DNA from: an uncultured Ilumatobacter sp.
GTDB lineage: Bacteria > Actinomycetota > Acidimicrobiia > Acidimicrobiales > Ilumatobacteraceae
Assembly (NCBI GenBank): GCA_905480335.1
Contig: CAJQPY010000003.1
Location: forward strand, 97,457 to 161,456
Length of the DNA: 64,000 nucleotides
Reading direction: 5' to 3'
Below, piece by piece: positions 8,593-16,362 of the stretch (positions are counted from its first letter, which is position 1; each line of letters starts with the position of its first letter). The position numbers were made by a program, and so were the translations under genes. The notes under the pieces are model-generated. The model was not told the DNA's origin. It saw nothing but the letters and a program-made list of their open reading frames with translations, and searched no databases.

Positions 8593-9028
8593 TGGTGTAA
8601 TCCCGCAGCAGCTTGTTCATTTCAATGACATGCAGCTCTTCGGCGCCGATTTGGCCGCGGGCGTACTCTTCGAGGTAGACCGAGTTGTTCTCAGCGAGCC
8701 CAAGGAGCTTGCGGTAAAGGTCGAGCGCACGTCGCTCGTGAGCCACTGACTCGTTGAGGATTGCTTCGACCGAATGGTCGTGCGTCTCCTCGATTGCACC
8801 GATCCCTTGGGTCGGGTGACCTCCGAGCCCGGTCAAAATCTCACCGGCTTGTCGGGCGTGCACCAGTGACTCATCGGCCTGTTCTTGCATGAACGCGACC
8901 AGCGGTAAACGGTTCGGTCCAGTGATCACGAGGGAGTAGTGCGTGTAGCGGATGACCCCAGCGAGCTCAGCCAACATGATGTCGTTAAGGACTGGGTTGA
9001 CTTCGCTGGTATCGATAAACGATTCCAC
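8585..9028 (-). CDS. Bacterioferritin/ferritin-like protein
   Basis: 147-residue four-helix protein of the ferritin-like superfamily, likely an iron store. Helix A holds NDIMLAELAGVIRYTHYSLV, helix B MQEQADESLVHARQAGEIL, helix C ILNESVAHERRALDLYRKLL and helix D GQIGAEELHVIEMNKLL. The Glu and ExxH-type residues (DESLVHA, ESVAHE, EELH) match a di-iron centre. I chose the GTG at 9028, preceded by an AAAGAGAG-type ribosome binding site; the longer open frame upstream overlaps the regulator gene and has no similarity. It sits between the DtxR-family regulator and the ferredoxin-like gene on one strand. Confidence 0.85.
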   Translation of the reverse strand: MESFIDTSEVNPVLNDIMLAELAGVIRYTHYSLVITGPNRLPLVAFMQEQADESLVHARQAGEILTGLGGHPTQGIGAIEETHDHSVEAILNESVAHERRALDLYRKLLGLAENNSVYLEEYARGQIGAEELHVIEMNKLLRDYTIG

Positions 9029-9080
9029 AGATCTTGCTCTCTTTCGCTGCTTTTCAGGTTCTTGTGGCGGCAGGTATTGC

Positions 9081-9740
9081 TCAGGTGCTGACCAGGATGC
9101 GTTCCCCCGTGAATGCAGCGACGCCAAGCGCGTTATTGCCGACTTGCACAGTGAGCGTTCCATCAGGGGCGGCTGAGGCGAGACAGACGGTCTCGCCGGG
9201 CCGAATCGAGGCCGCTTCAAGAAACTCGAGCAGACCCGGTTGAAATTCGAGCTCCTCAGTGATTCGACGGATGACCACCGGGGCACCGACTTCGGCTTCG
9301 CTGAGCGCAATCAGGTCGCGTTGCTTGAAGTCTGAGCCGGGAATGGGGTTGCCGTGTGGGCAGGTCGTGGGATGACCGAGCAGTTCGCTCATTGCCAGTT
9401 CGACGGCTTCGCTCATGACGTGCTCCCAGCGGCCGGCTTCGTGATGCGCTTCAGCCCATGAAAGTTTGAGTACGTCGGTAAGGAAGCGCTCGGCGAGCCG
9501 GTGTCGGCGAACCACGGTTTCGGCGAGCCGCTGGCCGGCCGCGGTGAGGCGTAGAGCGCCGTCGTGGGTCACGAGACCCTCTGCGGACATCTTCTTGATC
9601 ATCTCCGAAACTGCAGGTCGGCTGACGTCGAGGCGTTCGGCAATGCGCGCCTGGATCACATCGAGGTCGTCTTCACCAAGCTCGAAGATGCACTCGCAGT
9701 ACTCCTCGAACGCAGGATGAAACTCTCCAGAACGATCCAT
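9081..9740 (-). CDS. DtxR/IdeR/MntR-family metal-dependent repressor
   Basis: 219 residues in the IdeR three-domain arrangement: an N-terminal winged helix (LDVSRPAVSEMIKKMSAEGLV), a dimerisation and metal-binding domain (RRHRLAERFLTDV, then HHEAGRWEHVMS near residue 100) and a C-terminal SH3/FeoA-like domain. The signature PTTCPHGNPIPG is conserved. By alignment with DtxR, site 1 His79, Glu83 and His98 are kept. Of the site 2 ligands, Met10 is replaced by Glu13 and Cys102 by Gly103, while Glu105 and His106 remain. This makes metal choice (Fe or Mn) uncertain. It probably controls the ferritin-like gene downstream and the palindrome at 12025-12056. Confidence 0.9.
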   Translation of the reverse strand: MDRSGEFHPAFEEYCECIFELGEDDLDVIQARIAERLDVSRPAVSEMIKKMSAEGLVTHDGALRLTAAGQRLAETVVRRHRLAERFLTDVLKLSWAEAHHEAGRWEHVMSEAVELAMSELLGHPTTCPHGNPIPGSDFKQRDLIALSEAEVGAPVVIRRITEELEFQPGLLEFLEAASIRPGETVCLASAAPDGTLTVQVGNNALGVAAFTGERILVST

Positions 9741-9844
9741 GCAGGAAGTGTACCGGTTGGCCTACAGTAATTGTAAAGGTAACTTAACCAATGGGGCCGG
9801 TGGTGAGGTCAGACGTCGACAGCCTGCCCGGCAAGCCACTGTCG

Positions 9845-10051
9845 CTACACCTCGTCGGTGTGATCACGTCGCCGATACAGCGAGACCGACAAGGTCTTCT
9901 TTGCGGCGTTGCACTCGGCGAACAGGCGCTTGCGAATCGCTTGAACCTCTTCTGCCTCGCCGTGGACGGATACATTGATGGATTCCGCAGACGTGAAATC
10001 AATTTCACAGTCGGCGCTCTCGCCGACGAATGCGACCGCTGGCGACTTGCG
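9845..10051 (-). pseudogene. Remnant of an iron-uptake-associated protein (DUF2218- or SIP-like)
   Basis: An open stretch of 68 codons directly after an in-frame TGA (10052-10054) has no ATG, GTG or TTG start before its conserved-looking core. The core contains ESADCEIDFTSAESINV and EEVQAIRKRLF and ends KTLSVSLYRRRDHTDEV. The pattern resembles DUF2218 proteins, or the C-terminus of siderophore-interacting proteins, both often found beside DtxR-type genes. The same frame continues upstream of the TGA with ANPDVASMLVDGE, so a nonsense change may have broken a longer gene. The assignment is tentative. Confidence 0.35.
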
Positions 10052-10092
10052 TCACTCGCCATCAACCAGCATCGACGCGACGTCGGGATTGG

Positions 10093-10401
10093 CTAACGTC
10101 TGCCGGTTGCATAACCGAGGAATACGCAGAGGCCACTACCAGCCGCACCATCGGCCACGTCGTGAGCTGCGGCAAGAGTTGCTGTTTCGCGCAGAGTCAG
10201 CGGCTGGCGCTGACATATGTCTACTGCCCTGAGCTCCGAGGCGACAAGCCCATTTGAAGCGTCATTGCTTGCGGCCTCACCAGCTGAGGTTGCCGGGGTC
10301 TCTGGCGCTGCCGTCTCGACTGACGTAGTTCGTCCATCGTCGGAACCGCATACGGCGAGGACCACGGGTGGTGCTACCGCAACAGATGTGAAGCGCTTCA
10401 C
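10093..10401 (-). pseudogene. Truncated lipoprotein (probable substrate-binding protein remnant)
   Basis: 102 codons from a GTG at 10401 that overlaps the stop of the preceding gene. The N-terminus is a lipoprotein signal with an odd lipobox (VVLAVCGSDDG, Val before the Cys) followed by a Thr/Ala/Ser-rich linker (TSVETAAPETPATSAGEA) as in actinobacterial ABC substrate-binding lipoproteins. After about 55 residues the sequence loses any folded-domain character and stops. In an iron-regulated operon the full-length gene would have been a siderophore or haem binding protein, but that is inference. It could instead be a genuine short secreted lipoprotein. Confidence 0.45.
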
Positions 10402-10949
10402 GCTGCACCTTCCTTGCGATTGTTCGAGTGAGTGATCGCTATCGCGGAGCGGCGCAGTTCTTCGACAAAGAATGCGGCCGCTACCTGCGCCGCTATCTCA
10501 TCGAGTGCGTAGTGGTACCGAGCATCATTTACGCTGATGGCGAGGACAGTCACACCGAGACCCGAGTCGGGCTTAAGGGACGCGCGCATTGCGCTTTCGG
10601 GGACGGCCTCGAGACCAATATCTTCCATCACGTCGGCCGCGCGTTGAGGGTCGAGCAGGGTGACCACCCAGCGCCGTGCGACATCGTCGCGGAGCGACGA
10701 GAACACGCCACCGCCGAGGTCGATCAGGGTCCCGCCGAAGGTGATGTCAACGACTCGTTTGGAATAATCAGGCTGGGTCGGGCATGCACTTGCTGCAGCG
10801 ACGCGCCGCAGCGCGCACGGATCAATGTCGGCTGCTGGATGGTGACTGACGACGATTTGCTCACCGCGATCAGTCGACAAATGCAGCTCAGCGCCGCGTA
10901 CGGTGTGGGCGAGCGCAACCGCAAGGCGAAGGCGTTCCAGTGATGTCAT
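10398..10949 (-). CDS. Protein of unknown function in the iron-regulated operon
   Basis: 183 residues from the ATG at 10949, which has an AGGAG ribosome binding site just upstream. I do not recognise the family. It is soluble, has no signal peptide, two short Cys contexts (DIDPCAL, ASACPTQ) and a glycine-rich middle (ITFGGTLIDLGGGVF) followed by RWVVTLLDPQRAADVMEDIGLE. The C-terminus is helical (IAAQVAAAFFVEELRR). It lies downstream of the HugZ-like gene with a gap of about 80 bases, on the same strand, and its stop overlaps the start of the truncated lipoprotein. Co-transcription behind the DtxR-type palindrome suggests a function in haem or iron handling. Confidence 0.6.
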   Translation of the reverse strand: MTSLERLRLAVALAHTVRGAELHLSTDRGEQIVVSHHPAADIDPCALRRVAAASACPTQPDYSKRVVDITFGGTLIDLGGGVFSSLRDDVARRWVVTLLDPQRAADVMEDIGLEAVPESAMRASLKPDSGLGVTVLAISVNDARYHYALDEIAAQVAAAFFVEELRRSAIAITHSNNRKEGAA

Positions 10950-11031
10950 TGTTGGCTCCTGGCAATTGGTGTACGGGTTGATGAGAGACGCGGAGTCCGG
11001 TTTGGCCTGATCGAGAGCAAATCTGAAGGGT

Positions 11032-11853
11032 TCAGCTGCTCTGTGCGGCTGTGGCGCGTCGAACAAGAGCGACCGACGCAGCGCGCACCGAGTCGGGGGC
11101 CTTGAGTGGCTCAGCGAATGCAACACGAGCCGTTGCGAGGTGGCTGCCATCGGACCGGTAAGCGTCGAAGGTCATGCCGTAGCGATCGATTGAGGACACC
11201 GGAGCACGGACCGCGTCACGAACACCTGCGAGCTGTTGGACGATAGAGACACAGGCCTCGGCGTGATCGGCATCGAGGTGCTCAATCATTGGTCCTGCGT
11301 GCGGCAGCACCGGGTCTGCCACAGCGTTGGCGTAGCTGCGACCAGTAGCCCAGCCCATCACACCGAACCCACCGACGTAGCGGAGAGTTGCAACGCCGAG
11401 CCGCCACCACGAAAAGTCGGGGAATTCGACGTAGTGCCGGGCAAACGGATGAAGATCGAGGTGTGCTTCGATCTCGTCTTCGGTGGGATCGACGGGCATG
11501 AACGATCCAATCGCTGTAACTCGGGCTAGCGAGAGTGGATCGATGCCTGGGGCGCTCGGCGCCTCAATGAGCACGCTCGCTCTGGGGTCGCCCTGCAGGT
11601 TGCGCGTGTGCTCAGCGAAAGATGACACGCAGACAAGTGGTGCCCCAGCAGTGAATGCAGAGTACGGAGCGATTGACGTGTAGGGATGCCCCGAATCAGT
11701 CAGCGTCGACAACGTCGCGATTCCGCCTGGTTCGATCAGGGTGCGCGACAGTTCCGCGTACGACGGGAACGTCGCAAGATCTCCAACGATGGGCGGCCCT
11801 GCAGACCTGTGGGGATCGACGGCGTTACCCGCCGCAGAGCTAGGTGTCGTCAT
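11032..11853 (-). CDS. HugZ-like haem utilisation protein (PNPOx fold plus DUF2470)
   Basis: 273 residues. The N-terminal two thirds follow the split-barrel pyridoxamine 5'-phosphate oxidase fold (GIATLSTLTDSGHPYTSIAPY, VCVSSFAEHTRNLQGDPRASVLI). The C-terminal third is DUF2470-like, with MIEHLDADHAEACVSIV and YGMTFDAYR. This arrangement is shared with HugZ/HutZ proteins that bind or degrade haem, and with related proteins of unknown substrate. The ATG at 11853 has AGGAG seven bases upstream; the open frame beyond it has no similarity. It is the first gene after the 32-bp palindrome at 12025-12056 and a structured leader, which suggests control by iron. Confidence 0.82.
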   Translation of the reverse strand: MTTPSSAAGNAVDPHRSAGPPIVGDLATFPSYAELSRTLIEPGGIATLSTLTDSGHPYTSIAPYSAFTAGAPLVCVSSFAEHTRNLQGDPRASVLIEAPSAPGIDPLSLARVTAIGSFMPVDPTEDEIEAHLDLHPFARHYVEFPDFSWWRLGVATLRYVGGFGVMGWATGRSYANAVADPVLPHAGPMIEHLDADHAEACVSIVQQLAGVRDAVRAPVSSIDRYGMTFDAYRSDGSHLATARVAFAEPLKAPDSVRAASVALVRRATAAQSS

Positions 11854-11860
11854 CACATGT

Positions 11861-11947
11861 CTCCTTGCGGGTCGGCAGTAGTCAGTCGGGGAACCCGCCA
11901 GCACGCGGGCCTCTGCAGGGCAGCACCTGCACACTGCTGCCCTGCAG
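11861..11947 (-). promoter_or_regulatory. Structured 5' leader with competing hairpins before the HugZ-like gene
   Basis: On the minus strand a 13-bp perfect hairpin (arms 11935-11947 and 11913-11925, 9-base loop) is followed by GCCCGC (11910-11905), GCGGGT (11898-11893) and ACCCGC (11872-11867). The last touches the ribosome binding site AAGGAG (11866-11861). GCGGGT can pair with either flanking segment but not both, so the ribosome binding site can be exposed or enclosed. This is read from base complementarity only. Confidence 0.45.
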
Positions 11948-12024
11948 GTTCAGGACACCAACAGAAGACGACGGTCACCACTAATAATCCGCCAGCAGTG
12001 CAGAGAGGGCCGGTGCGCTCCATT

Positions 12025-12056
12025 CGTTGTATGTTAGGTATACCTAACATGCAACG
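12025..12056. promoter_or_regulatory. DtxR/IdeR-type operator palindrome
   Basis: The central 20 bases at 12031-12050, ATGTTAGGTATACCTAACAT, are a perfect palindrome, and the symmetry extends to 32 bases with one mismatch (CGTTGT against GCAACG). The TTAGG...CCTAA half sites match the DtxR/IdeR box type. It lies 172 bases upstream of the HugZ-like gene, whose operon runs down to about 10093. The regulator encoded at 9081-9740 is the obvious candidate. Confidence 0.75.
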
Positions 12057-12391
12057 CAAACTACGCCTAGTAACCCGGGGGAACCGATAGATTGAGGGAC
12101 AGATGTTTGCGCTAGGTCGCAAGATTGCGTTCGTCGAAGACCCCGGCAAGTTCAGGTACGAACCCCTCGGTACCGGACCCACTGTCTCATGCTGGACGGC
12201 ACGTGCCACCTCATCGAGACCCTGGAGACCCGCCCACACTGCACATCGCGTGCGGCAAACGGTCCATCCGTTCCATTCGCCTCGCAAGTTCTTCGTCTGG
12301 TCCTCGATGGGATCCGGCGGCCTGAATCCTAATCGTCTCAGTGCTAGCGCTCGAACTCGGAACGATCTCGCACGTTTCCCCTGTTCAACGG
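12057..12391. other. Gene-free stretch between operator and tRNA-Leu
   Basis: Roughly 330 bases. An open frame on the plus strand (12103-12447) runs into the tRNA gene and shows no protein similarity, so I do not call it. No repeat or further operator was seen. Confidence 0.5.
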
Positions 12392-12480
12392 TGGTGCCCG
12401 GGGCGGGACTTGAACCCGCACTCTCCCTGGGGAGAAGGGGGGTTTAAGCCCCCCGCGTCTGCCAATTTCGCCACCCGGGC
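12392..12480 (-). tRNA. tRNA-Leu (anticodon TAA)
   Basis: Read on the minus strand the gene starts GCCCGGGTGGCGAAATTGGC and ends with the matching CCCGGGC, A and an encoded CCA (12392-12394). The anticodon loop CTTAAAC is closed by a GC-rich stem and gives anticodon TAA, decoding UUA. The long variable arm expected of class II tRNA-Leu and the GGTTCAAGTCC T-arm are present. Confidence 0.95.
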
Positions 12481-12502
12481 GGGCAAGAGAAGACTACGCC
12501 GG

Positions 12503-12826
12503 TCATGAGGCGACGCACAGCTCTTGAGAGGCCATAACCTGCCAGAGCTCATTGCGAACCCGGTCGGCATCAGGTGTGGCCAGACCGTTGGCGATGACGA
12601 CCCCCTCGATCATGTCGGCGAGCACGGCTTCACGCTGGCGGCTCTTCACGCGAACGGAGACTACAGGGTCGGCACCTGAGGGACCGCCACGTCGACGAAT
12701 GCTGCGATCAACTCCGACAAGTCGGGGCGGGCAGCGGAAGCTCGGTGCGACAAGCGAACTCGCCACTGCTGCTCGGGTCAGTACCCGGGCGGCATGTGCG
12801 AATTCGACGGTCGAAGAAATCTCCAT
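12503..12826 (-). CDS. Conserved hypothetical protein
   Basis: 107 residues from an ATG at 12826 (MEISSTVEFAHAARVL). It is arginine-rich, with the segments SFRCPPRLVGVDRSIRRR and AVLADMIEGVVIANGL. It resembles small uncharacterised actinobacterial proteins of the same length, but I know no function for them. There is no signal peptide or membrane segment. It lies 22 bases from tRNA-Leu on the same strand. The longer open frame upstream to 13174 has no similarity. Confidence 0.65.
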   Translation of the reverse strand: MEISSTVEFAHAARVLTRAAVASSLVAPSFRCPPRLVGVDRSIRRRGGPSGADPVVSVRVKSRQREAVLADMIEGVVIANGLATPDADRVRNELWQVMASQELCVAS

Positions 12827-13276
12827 GGCCTTATGTTGGCGCACGGGTACTTCAGAGTTCACGAGATTGATATCGCTCTCGCACCCGCAACCACCGCCTT
12901 GGTCGCCGAATTGGTCGCCATAACCGCATCGATCGCCGTCAGGGTCCAAGCGGAGAGCCTGACGGTGTCCCGCTCGCAGTCTGTGCATCGGTGCGCAGCG
13001 CGAACAGGTCGGCTGCGTGCGGCGCCAGCCTGATCCGCGGCGATGAGATTTTGTTTTACCCACGGCGGCGAGGGTGAGCTCCTTGAGCAGGGTCATCGAA
13101 GACGTACAGATCGTCGATCGGCGCTGTCGAAGCGAAGAAGACGCCGCAATGTAAAGCGAGGCCGATCGGAGCATTCGGCATCGGGTCCCGTGCTCCTCAG
13201 AATCGGTAGTTGCAAAAACGGACCAAACACCGGAATCGCCGCGTTGAGTTGCAGGTCGCCACCTTGCAGGTGAGGG
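12827..13276. other. Gene-free stretch
   Basis: About 450 bases between the hypothetical protein and the LytR_C protein. Several short open frames exist on both strands, but none has a ribosome binding site together with recognisable protein character. I see no RNA gene or repeat. Confidence 0.5.
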
Positions 13277-13852
13277 TTACTCGGCGGGCGACGGGTCGGT
13301 GATTGGTGGCGGTTCGGGCATGGCGCCTGGCCCGAGGTAAACGATCACTTTGGCCACACCAACACCCGACACCGGTGGCATCTCCGACACAGGAAGGATC
13401 TCGATGTCGTCGAGTTCGTATCCTAGGTCGAGCGCCGCGATTTCGGCCTCACCGAGGAACGGCTCGACGTAGTAGATCGTCGTTTCCCGGGCCTGCGTCG
13501 CGCCAACTACACCGCGTACGTCAAAGTATCCGCGATCGCTGAGCGTGTTGATGACCGGTTGGAGTCGCTCGCCGGCGCTCGTTCCGTTCACGACAAGCAC
13601 ACCGACGAAGAAGCGTTCGGTCGGCACCAGGGTGGTGGGCGGCACCGTTGAGGTAGTGGTCGTGGTCGTCGGCGGAATCGTGGTGGTCGTAGTCGTCGTA
13701 GTCGTCGTCGGCGGCATCGTCGTCGTCGTGGTCGTCGTCGTGGTCGTCGCAGGAACGGTACTTTCCTCGGTCACCTCAAGAAAGATGAACGTTGCTATCA
13801 GTCCGACAACGATCGTCGCCAGAATAATGTTCAGTGCGGCAGTGCGAGACAT
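13277..13852 (-). CDS. Membrane-anchored LytR_C domain protein
   Basis: 191 residues: an N-terminal membrane anchor (NIILATIVVGLIATFIFLEV), an extracytoplasmic linker of about 55 residues that is nearly all threonine interrupted by Pro, and a C-terminal LytR/CpsA/Psr-associated domain (VGVLVVNGTSAGERLQPVINTLSDRGY ... IVYLGPGA). LytR_C domains occur in cell-wall proteins of actinobacteria, often after the LCP phosphotransferase domain; here the LCP domain is absent. A wall-associated role is likely. The linker is encoded by a trinucleotide-like repeat, which is a potential length-variable site. Confidence 0.82.
   Translation of the reverse strand: MSRTAALNIILATIVVGLIATFIFLEVTEESTVPATTTTTTTTTTMPPTTTTTTTTTTIPPTTTTTTSTVPPTTLVPTERFFVGVLVVNGTSAGERLQPVINTLSDRGYFDVRGVVGATQARETTIYYVEPFLGEAEIAALDLGYELDDIEILPVSEMPPVSGVGVAKVIVYLGPGAMPEPPPITDPSPAE
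13635..13755 (-). repeat. Thr-codon low-complexity repeat in the LytR_C protein
   Basis: ACG/ACC/ACT codon runs appear on the plus strand as GTCGTCGTGGTCGTCG-type repeats. They code for three polythreonine blocks separated by Pro-rich spacers (MPP, IPP, VPP). Confidence 0.8.
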
Positions 13853-13977
13853 GAATCAGCGACGTGCAAGCTTTGAGTCGATCAGGCGTAGATCGCCGTT
13901 TGCACCATTCATGACGGCGAGAGGCTAGCGGACACTGTGTCTCCGAGCCGCGCACCCTCCGCCTACAGTCCAGGGCT

Positions 13978-14919
13978 ATGAACGATCCCCTTGAGGGCTG
14001 GAGTCCGGTACAGCAGCGCACGCTGAACGTACTGCGCCGGGGTGGCGATCCCGTAATATTCAACCCTGAATTCGTTGAGAATGTCAGAGCAGAAATGCGT
14101 GAAGCGCTCAACCATTTCGCGGCCCGACTAGACCCTGACGAGGAGATCTGGGTCTCGAAACATCGGATCGCCTCGGTGCTCGAATGCGAGGAGCATCATC
14201 TTCAGCCAGACGAGTTCGAGTGGACCACAGCAAACGCGAAGGGGACGATCGCTCACCGGGCGATCGAACTGCTGCTGTCATGGCCACCGCGGCTCGGCGA
14301 CCCGACACCGATCGACCTAGTTGATCAGGCGCTTGCTCGCCTGGCCGACGAAAGCCGGAGTATCGGACAGTGGATCAATGGCCTCTCCCCGGCCGAGGAC
14401 GCCGACGTGCGAGGCCAGACGGCTGTGCGAGTCACCCAGTTCGTCGAGAACTTTCCGCCGCTGAGCCCGAGGTGGGCGCCCGTCACGGAAGCGTCCGTGC
14501 GCTGGCCGAACATTGGCCCGATCACGTTGGCAGGCAAGGTCGATTTGCTGTTCGGGCGCCCTAACGGTCGCGAGAGCCGCAAGGTGATCATCGACCTCAA
14601 GACAGGTAGACCGAATGCTCGCCATCGACAGGACCTGGCCTTCTACGCTCTGCTTGAAACGCTCGTGCGCGAAGTTCCTCCCCGTAAAGTTGCGACGTTT
14701 TACCTGGACTCTGCTGAGGCGCACGCCGACGACGTTTCCGAGCGGATGCTCGAAACGGCCATGCGTCGTACGTTGGATGGCATCCATCGAATCATTGAAC
14801 TGGAGTCGGAAAACCGACCGCCGACCCGACAGCCTGGCGTCAGTTGTAGGTGGTGTCCGCTTGGCGAGTCGTGCCACGACGGACTTGCCTACCTAAGCGG
14901 CAGATTGGCAACAAACTGA
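13978..14919 (+). CDS. RecB-like PD-(D/E)XK nuclease with an Fe-S cluster motif
   Basis: 313 residues related to the RecB/Cas4/AddB-type nuclease family. The nuclease core shows an N-terminal His-containing helix (AKGTIAHRAIELLL), an acidic strand (TLAGKVDLLFG), the catalytic VIIDLKTGRPN (D-x-K) and the QDLAFYALLETL (QxxxY-like) helix. A Cys at about residue 62 (VLECEEHH) and three C-terminal Cys (CRWCPLGESC) match the four ligands of an AddB/Cas4-style iron-sulfur cluster. It stands alone next to GDP-fucose synthase, with no CRISPR or recombinase partner in view, so a repair role is inferred. Confidence 0.85.
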   Translation: MNDPLEGWSPVQQRTLNVLRRGGDPVIFNPEFVENVRAEMREALNHFAARLDPDEEIWVSKHRIASVLECEEHHLQPDEFEWTTANAKGTIAHRAIELLLSWPPRLGDPTPIDLVDQALARLADESRSIGQWINGLSPAEDADVRGQTAVRVTQFVENFPPLSPRWAPVTEASVRWPNIGPITLAGKVDLLFGRPNGRESRKVIIDLKTGRPNARHRQDLAFYALLETLVREVPPRKVATFYLDSAEAHADDVSERMLETAMRRTLDGIHRIIELESENRPPTRQPGVSCRWCPLGESCHDGLAYLSGRLATN

Positions 14920-14950
14920 CCCGTTCGTCGCATCTCGATAGCGTGGCGGC

Positions 14951-15910
14951 ATGGTGATTGATCGCGACAGCAGGGTGTTCGTGGCGGGCCATGGTGGCCT
15001 CGTCGGATCTGCGATCGTTCGTCGGCTCAAACGAGACGGATTCACGAACCTCTTCACCGCAACGCGGGCAGAACTTGATCTGCGCAATCAGTTGGAGGTC
15101 ACCCGCTGGTTCGAGGAAAACCGTCCCGACCACGTCTTCCTCGTTGCGGGAACGGTTGGCGGAATCATGGCCAACAGCACCCGACCCGCCGAATTCATCT
15201 ACGACAACATGATGATCCACGGCACGGTCGTTCATGCTGCTCATCTCTGCGGGGTGAGCAAGTTGCTGTACCTAGGTTCGTCGTGCATCTACCCGCGCAA
15301 TGCAGACCAGCCGATCAGCGAGAAGGCGCTGTTGACTGGCCCATTGGAGCCGACAAACGAGGCATACGCAATCGCCAAGATCGCAGGCATCAAACTGTGC
15401 CAATCGTATCGTGAGCAGTACGGGTCAGATTTCATTTCTGCGATGCCGACCAACTTGTACGGGCCGAACGACAACTTCGATCTGACGTCAAGCCATGTGC
15501 TGCCAGCTTTGATGCGAAAGTTTCACGATGCCCGCGCTTCCGACGACAAGGTGGTCGAGGTATGGGGCACGGGAGCGCCCCGGCGCGAATTTCTCCATGT
15601 CGACGATCTCGCCGATGCCTGCCTGTTCTTGATGGACAACTACAGCGATGTTGGCCACGTCAACATTGGCACCGGGGTCGATCTGCCGATCGGCAAGCTG
15701 GCAGCGAAGATCCGCGACATCGTGTGCCCAGATGCCACCGTGCAATTTGATGCGTCCAAGCCCAACGGAATGCCACGCAAGGTGCTCGATACGTCGAAAC
15801 TCAACAGGTTGGGCTGGGAGCCGACGATCGACCTGGAAGACGGGATCACCACAACTTACGCGTGGTTCCGCGAACAAATAGCCGCCGACCTGACAGTACG
15901 CGGCGCCTGA
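14951..15910 (+). CDS. fcl: GDP-L-fucose synthase
   Basis: NADPH-dependent epimerase/reductase that converts GDP-4-keto-6-deoxymannose to GDP-L-fucose. The 319 residues fit the family. The Rossmann motif is GHGGLVGSAIVRRL, followed by the GSSCIYP segment with the catalytic Cys, the YAIAK Tyr-Lys pair, NLYGPNDNFD and SSHVLPALM with the catalytic His, then GTGAPRREFLHVDD. The GDP-mannose dehydratase that makes its substrate is not in the window. It probably serves cell-surface glycan synthesis. Confidence 0.95.
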   Translation: MVIDRDSRVFVAGHGGLVGSAIVRRLKRDGFTNLFTATRAELDLRNQLEVTRWFEENRPDHVFLVAGTVGGIMANSTRPAEFIYDNMMIHGTVVHAAHLCGVSKLLYLGSSCIYPRNADQPISEKALLTGPLEPTNEAYAIAKIAGIKLCQSYREQYGSDFISAMPTNLYGPNDNFDLTSSHVLPALMRKFHDARASDDKVVEVWGTGAPRREFLHVDDLADACLFLMDNYSDVGHVNIGTGVDLPIGKLAAKIRDIVCPDATVQFDASKPNGMPRKVLDTSKLNRLGWEPTIDLEDGITTTYAWFREQIAADLTVRGA

Positions 15911-16362
15911 GGACGAACGGGGACCGGATGGCCGCTCGGAGAGTGCCTGGCCAGGGGGCGCTTCGTCGCTGCTGGGCGGGTTGAAAGGGATGGATGCGTA
16001 ACGGTCTTGTCTCATGCAGTGCGAACACCCGTGCGACAGCCGACCGTCCGTCCTCAGCTATCGATTCAACGAGGAGTGGAGCGCCACGGACGGACCCTTC
16101 GGGCGGCTAGTGGCCCGCAGAATGCGACTAATCGCCCTGTCCCGATCATGAAATTGGCTGACTCGCCGCTGGCGCATCGGTGGTGACCACCGCATCGGCA
16201 ATGATCGATCTTGTCCGCTGATGCCATCCTGATTGTCACGATCGCTTTGCAATGCCGAAGGTATCGATTCTTCCGGCCGATCCATGAGTGGCCTGGACGG
16301 GAAAACAGGCGATGGTCTGTCGACAACCTACCACCGAGCCAAATCGCTGTGAACACGGCAGG
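15911..16362. other. Gene-free stretch
   Basis: About 450 bases without a convincing gene, between two genes that point towards each other. A 15-base palindrome with one central base (CGGTGGTGACCACCG) lies near 16176-16190 and is flanked by ATCGG/GCATCGG. It might be part of a terminator or operator, but no T-run follows. Confidence 0.45.

Noticed and set aside
9741-9800. DtxR-type box upstream of the regulator gene (GGTTAAGTTACC-like)
   Set aside because: Only weak half sites without real symmetry; not reported as a feature.
12103-12447. Open frame running from the operator region into tRNA-Leu
   Set aside because: It reads through the tRNA gene and shows no family similarity or clear ribosome binding site.
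13635-13755. Repeat run considered as a CRISPR-like or satellite array
   Set aside because: The repeat is an in-frame threonine-codon run within a coding sequence; there are no spacers.
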